Shown here: positions 60,751 to 64,000 of the stretch, in pieces
Numbering within the stretch: position 1 is the stretch's first letter
How the letters are laid out: every line of letters starts with the position of its first letter
Assembly (NCBI GenBank): GCA_052066835.1
Contig: JBQHRJ010000003.1
DNA: 64,000 nt
Reading direction: 5' to 3' (one strand)
DNA from: UBA2821 sp902763335
Lineage (GTDB): Bacteria > Bacillota > Clostridia > Lachnospirales > Lachnospiraceae
Position numbers and translations under genes: made by a program
Notes under the pieces: generated by a model
The model's database searches: none
The model's input: the letters and a program-made list of their open reading frames with translations, nothing else
Told to the model about the DNA's origin: nothing

Positions 60751-61224
60751 GTACATAAGGAGGATATAACAAAAGTAATTCCTGAACTTCCGGAGGATAA
60801 GGTACAGTCAGTAGACGTAGATGGAATGAAAATTAAAATGACCGGATGTGTATATGATCGGGAGACTACGATAGGAATAGCTGCAATTGAAATATCGGGT
60901 GAAGACATTAAGGATGAGAAAGACGGATATTTCTCACATAATGAAAAAACATATTTTATATCTCTGACATTAGGCGGAGGAATGACATTTAAAACAAAAA
61001 ACAGGGAAATAAATTATATATGACCATATATTTTTGTACATATCAGAATGAAGATAATAAGGATTCTGATGTAAACATGGAAATGTTTCTGATATAAAAA
61101 CTGTTGATGTTGAAAATGGAAGTGTAACAATAGAATTCGGTAAGCTGATAGATATTCAAGGACTTAAGTCTGTTGTCTTGAAAGGAACTGAATATAGGGT
61201 AACAGATTATGAGAATGGAGATTA
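60751..61224 (+). pseudogene. Decayed paralogue of the exported protein family
   Basis: Without a signal or start, the frame reads VIPELPEDKVQSVDVDGMKI, TGCVYDRETTIGIAAIEISG and YFISLTLGGGMTFKTKNREI, then breaks at 61021. Another frame gives IYFCTYQNEDNKDSDVNM, and a third SDIKTVDVENGSVTIEFGKL and SVVLKGTEYRVTDYENGD. The layout parallels the gene upstream. Confidence 0.6.
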
Positions 61225-61230
61225 ATTAGA

Positions 61231-61998
61231 ATGAAACGAAAAATAATATTAGTATCATGTGCAACAGTAATGTTAGCGGTTATAGTAATCGCTGTATTTC
61301 TGAAACATGGCGAACTGGTTAAATCATTGTATGGAGGAAGAACACCTTCAGGATACAGTGAACATAATGATTATGCAGATGATGAGACTGAAGACAATAA
61401 AGATGGAGAAGAAGGTACATATACATATGAGCCGCGTACTGATGATGGAAATCTCAAAGTTTATAATATCGGTGAGAACGTTATATGTGGAGTATATGGT
61501 GAGGGAGGTTTGGAAAGTGAAGATAAGGAAGTCTTATCATACCGTGTAAACAGTGTGGAGAGAGTAAGCAGAATAACCAATATACCGGATAAGGACAAGA
61601 ATGGATTGTATCTTGTGGAAGAAGAGGGAACGCCAGTAGATGGTTATGAACTTGTAGCCGTAGATATAACTATAAAAAATGATTCGGATAAAGAGGTTGA
61701 ATATTATTTGAATAGTACAGGTATATCAGAGAAGATTTCATTATTAAGTGAATTTGAATGTGAAGCAGTGTATTGTTCGGATTATCCTGGAAATATAAAA
61801 TCTGCTTTTAGGAGAACTATAAGTCCGGGGGATGAATATAGTACAAAAATTGTATATGCAATTGAAAAGGAAATGTTAGAGACAGCAAAAAATGAACTGT
61901 ACTATATTATAAATCCGGGAGGAAGCGGAAGTGATACTACCGGTGCAGCAGCCATACGGATAACACTGGAAGGAGAACCGCATGAAGCAGATATATAA
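61231..61998 (+). CDS. DUF5027-type exported protein
   Basis: A 255-residue protein with an N-terminal anchor (ILVSCATVMLAVIVIAVFL), an acidic linker (YADDETEDNKDGEEGTYTY) and a beta-sandwich-like domain (VLSYRVNSVERVSRIT, YELVAVDITIKNDSDKEVEY, YSTKIVYAIEKEMLE). That pattern, a VNSVE strand followed by vaV.itIkN, is shared with the 62803 gene and is characteristic of DUF5027 proteins. The stop overlaps the next gene by 17 bases. Confidence 0.65.
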   Translation: MKRKIILVSCATVMLAVIVIAVFLKHGELVKSLYGGRTPSGYSEHNDYADDETEDNKDGEEGTYTYEPRTDDGNLKVYNIGENVICGVYGEGGLESEDKEVLSYRVNSVERVSRITNIPDKDKNGLYLVEEEGTPVDGYELVAVDITIKNDSDKEVEYYLNSTGISEKISLLSEFECEAVYCSDYPGNIKSAFRRTISPGDEYSTKIVYAIEKEMLETAKNELYYIINPGGSGSDTTGAAAIRITLEGEPHEADI

Positions 61999-62803
61999 GA
62001 TAGAGATAAGGAGAGCTTTTTTAAACAAGAGGATGTTATTTTCATTGACTGCAGGCATAATTATATGTGCAGTTCACTTTGTTCAGTGGTTACCTACTAC
62101 TTTTGATTATCTGAAAACGCCGGAAGGAACGATACTGTCATTTTATCCGGCTAATGTATTCAGCGAATGGATATGTTCGAATAATTATAACTGGGAACAA
62201 TATGTATATTTTCTTATTTTTCCGCTGCTTGCATGCATTCCATATGGAGCTTCATTGTATGATGATTGGAATGGAGGATATGCAAAAAATATTATTATAA
62301 AAAGAAGAAAACGTGATTATTTTAGGGCAAAATGGCTTGCGGTTTTTCTGTCAGGAGGAGTTTCTGTGACCGTTCCACTTATATTAAACTTTCTTGCTTT
62401 TTTAACGATTGCACCTGTTAATAAACCGGAAATTGCATCTTTATTTTATGCTGTAGGAGGGGATAATATACTTGCACCTCTTTTTTACCATTACCCGTTT
62501 GCATATCTGATATTATATATGTGTATTGATTTCATATATGGTGGAATTCTGGCAGGAATATGTCTTATGATGACAAATATGACACAGCGAAGATTTGTAG
62601 TAGAGGTGACGCCACTTTTTATATACATATTTTTATATGCTGTTATAGCACTTATGAGTGAACAGGAATATAGTCCTGTAAGTTTCCTGAATATGGGAAG
62701 TGGTACCATGCATTATGCATACATGACGGTTTTTGCACTAGTTGTAGCGGGGGTCATAACTGTTTATGTTGAGTATTCAGGAAGAAAGGGGGAACTGTAT
62801 TGA
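61982..62803 (+). CDS. ABC-2-type membrane permease-like protein
   Basis: A 273-residue protein with six hydrophobic segments (FSLTAGIIICAVHFVQWL, YVYFLIFPLLACIPYG, GGVSVTVPLILNFLAFLTIA and three later). The N-terminus KQIYKIEIRRAFLNKRMLFS is typical of ABC-2 permeases of the bacteriocin-immunity or antibiotic-export type. It is coupled to genes on both sides. No ATPase gene is in the window; one may lie beyond the right edge. Confidence 0.7.
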   Translation: MKQIYKIEIRRAFLNKRMLFSLTAGIIICAVHFVQWLPTTFDYLKTPEGTILSFYPANVFSEWICSNNYNWEQYVYFLIFPLLACIPYGASLYDDWNGGYAKNIIIKRRKRDYFRAKWLAVFLSGGVSVTVPLILNFLAFLTIAPVNKPEIASLFYAVGGDNILAPLFYHYPFAYLILYMCIDFIYGGILAGICLMMTNMTQRRFVVEVTPLFIYIFLYAVIALMSEQEYSPVSFLNMGSGTMHYAYMTVFALVVAGVITVYVEYSGRKGELY

Positions 62804-63345
62804 TGAAAAAGAAATGTGTAATAACATTCATGCTAATATTTTTGGCATTATTAATAGTACTTTTTGTTATACGTGTATGGAAAGTTAATGATAAATATGG
62901 TTTGAAGACTTCCAAAGCATATGATATCAATGAGATAATGGAATGTGATGGTGTAGAATATACAGTCCTTGGAACCAGAGTGTGTACGGTAGATGATACT
63001 GAACAGACAAAACTTCTCTGTGTCAGGGTGAGTGTGAAAAATGTATCAGGACGTATAAAGGATATGATGCTTTCGGATTATACGATGAATCTGAATTATA
63101 ATCTTATATATCCGGGCATGGATTATATAGCATATGTAAATGATAATATAAGTTCAATGTCAGTGAAAATATATCCGGGAGTGAAGGCAGAGTTTGAGCT
63201 GCCTTATGTTATAGAGGATAAATATCTGAACACAGCATCTAAGAAATATACAGTGGAAGATTATTGTGAACTTGATTTTGAACTGTACCCGGATAAGAAG
63301 ATGGTAATGCTTGATACAGACATACTGTATGAGGATGAAAAATAG
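62803..63345 (+). CDS. DUF5027-family exported protein
   Basis: A 180-residue protein overlapping the previous stop (TTGATG). N-terminal anchor ITFMLIFLALLIVLFVIRVW, then CDGVEYTVLGTRVCTVDDTE, LLCVRVSVKNVSGRIKDMML and VKIYPGVKAEFELPYVIEDK. The domain resembles the 61231 gene and the DUF5027 family. It lies between two permease genes, so it may be an accessory lipoprotein-like subunit. Confidence 0.68.
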   Translation: MKKKCVITFMLIFLALLIVLFVIRVWKVNDKYGLKTSKAYDINEIMECDGVEYTVLGTRVCTVDDTEQTKLLCVRVSVKNVSGRIKDMMLSDYTMNLNYNLIYPGMDYIAYVNDNISSMSVKIYPGVKAEFELPYVIEDKYLNTASKKYTVEDYCELDFELYPDKKMVMLDTDILYEDEK

Positions 63346-63357
63346 GAGAGATTTGGA

Positions 63358-64000
63358 GTGAAGAAAAATAGAAAACTTATTTTAGCAATAATTCTGCTTC
63401 AGGTAATGTATTTTTTGATAGCATACATAATTACGTCTGCCTACGAGACAGACGGATATAAGGCTTCAGTGGCAGACAGTATTTTATTGGGATTAACATA
63501 TGTTAATATATACACATATATTACAGTGGTGCTTGCGATATCTGTCTTTAGCATAATAGGAAGGAATATGTATTATGGTATAATCATACGCTCAGGTGGT
63601 GGAAACAGAATGTTTTTTAATATGGCAGTAAAAGCCGGTATCAGCTCAGCGTGTGTGGCAGTATGCCATGTTTTTTCCATTGCTGTATGGTCAAAGGCAA
63701 TGGAAAGAGAGTGGATTAACTGGTCAGCCCCAAACTCTGTTTATCGGTATATTTGTGCAGGACATACAACAGATATATCATTTATAAGGATGATTATATT
63801 TGCATTGATTGGGTCATTTGTTTTGTTTTATATCATTTCACTGATTATGCTTATAAATGGATGGATGTTTGGAAGAATAGTGGCACTTGCAGTAGTGGTA
63901 ATAGTATTTTTTGCCGAGAAATATTCAGGAGGGTCTATTATATTCGGATTGCTGCTTCCGAGCTATGAAACCATAGCAGAAAGTTATGGTATTATAAAAA
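63358..64000 (+). CDS. ABC-2-type membrane permease-like protein, cut by window end
   Basis: An open frame from a GTG at 63358 with AGGAGAG upstream runs off the window. It reads VKKNRKLILAIILLQVMYFL, then IYTYITVVLAISVFSIIGRN, GNRMFFNMAVKAGISSACVA, MIIFALIGSFVLFYIISLIM and VALAVVVIVFFAEKYSGG, about five to six membrane segments. The arrangement matches the permease at 61982. The non-ATG start makes it easy to miss. The gene is incomplete here. Confidence 0.7.
   Translation, partial: MKKNRKLILAIILLQVMYFLIAYIITSAYETDGYKASVADSILLGLTYVNIYTYITVVLAISVFSIIGRNMYYGIIIRSGGGNRMFFNMAVKAGISSACVAVCHVFSIAVWSKAMEREWINWSAPNSVYRYICAGHTTDISFIRMIIFALIGSFVLFYIISLIMLINGWMFGRIVALAVVVIVFFAEKYSGGSIIFGLLLPSYETIAESYGIIK

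Overview
The window looks like a chromosomal segment of a low-GC Firmicute of the Lachnospiraceae type (Clostridia). The grounds are: AT-rich genes with strong GGAGG ribosome sites, a T-box leader, a fluoride riboswitch, a TTGACA/TATAAT promoter style, DUF5027-type exported proteins, a fused glutamine-type ABC substrate-binding/permease protein, BspA-like leucine-rich proteins and Rpn-family PD-(D/E)XK nucleases. The species cannot be fixed from sequence alone. No rRNA, tRNA or CRISPR array was seen.

Layout. 0.3-1 kb: an XRE regulator. 1.1-5.9 kb: an NAD salvage operon (cysteine hydrolase of the nicotinamidase family, PRPP-synthetase-like enzyme, nicotinamide phosphoribosyltransferase, NAD synthetase, Nudix-HTH regulator NrtR, small winged-helix protein) behind a promoter carrying two palindromic operators. 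6-9 kb: a broken leucine-rich surface protein, then a T-box leader driving a CstA-type peptide transporter. 9.1-13 kb: a WYL regulator with a uracil-DNA-glycosylase-like partner, a cytosolic LRR protein, and debris. 13.1-14.4 kb: a fluoride riboswitch and a cation:proton antiporter. 14.5-19 kb: a Cache/degenerate-GGDEF receptor, a DUF4261 protein, a deoxyinosine glycosylase and decaying genes. 19.2-22 kb: an [FeFe]-hydrogenase-like/chemoreceptor fusion with a thioredoxin-reductase-like partner. 22-31 kb: decayed exported proteins, AIM24 and TerD stress proteins, a first Rpn copy, a C39-like peptidase, a LysR remnant and an aldo/keto reductase. 31-41.5 kb: MATE, HAD, FocA/NirC, a glutamine-type ABC system, and a MoxR-DUF58-transglutaminase cluster.

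41.5-47.3 kb: an integrated mobilizable element (broken tyrosine integrase, hairpin-rich candidate oriT, relaxase, chemoreceptor-like membrane protein, ketoacyl-synthase remnant, DUF6061-like protein). It has inserted into and split a cysteine-rich gene; the two halves lie at 40959-41549 and 47262-47618 and can be joined in reading frame. 47.7-55 kb: lactate dehydrogenase, a prolyl-tRNA editing protein, a DinJ/YafQ toxin-antitoxin pair, several decayed membrane genes, CarD, a broken MATE, a cytidylate-kinase-like protein and a second Rpn copy. 55.5-58.4 kb: a broken CobW GTPase, an orphan MerR-type promoter, Ogt and a second WYL regulator. 58.8-64 kb: a run of membrane-anchored exported proteins interleaved with ABC-type permeases, cut by the window edge.

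Two themes stand out. First, about fifteen genes are decayed, several by clean internal deletions between short repeats or by one-base changes in homopolymers. Second, a roughly 140-bp multi-hairpin intercistronic element occurs twice (1686-1826 and 36603-36741). Each copy has its own ribosome site and a seven-codon minigene (V/M-K/N-YHADA) inside a covarying hairpin, and is flanked by locus-specific direct repeats of the downstream gene's ribosome-binding site. This is the best candidate here for something poorly described.
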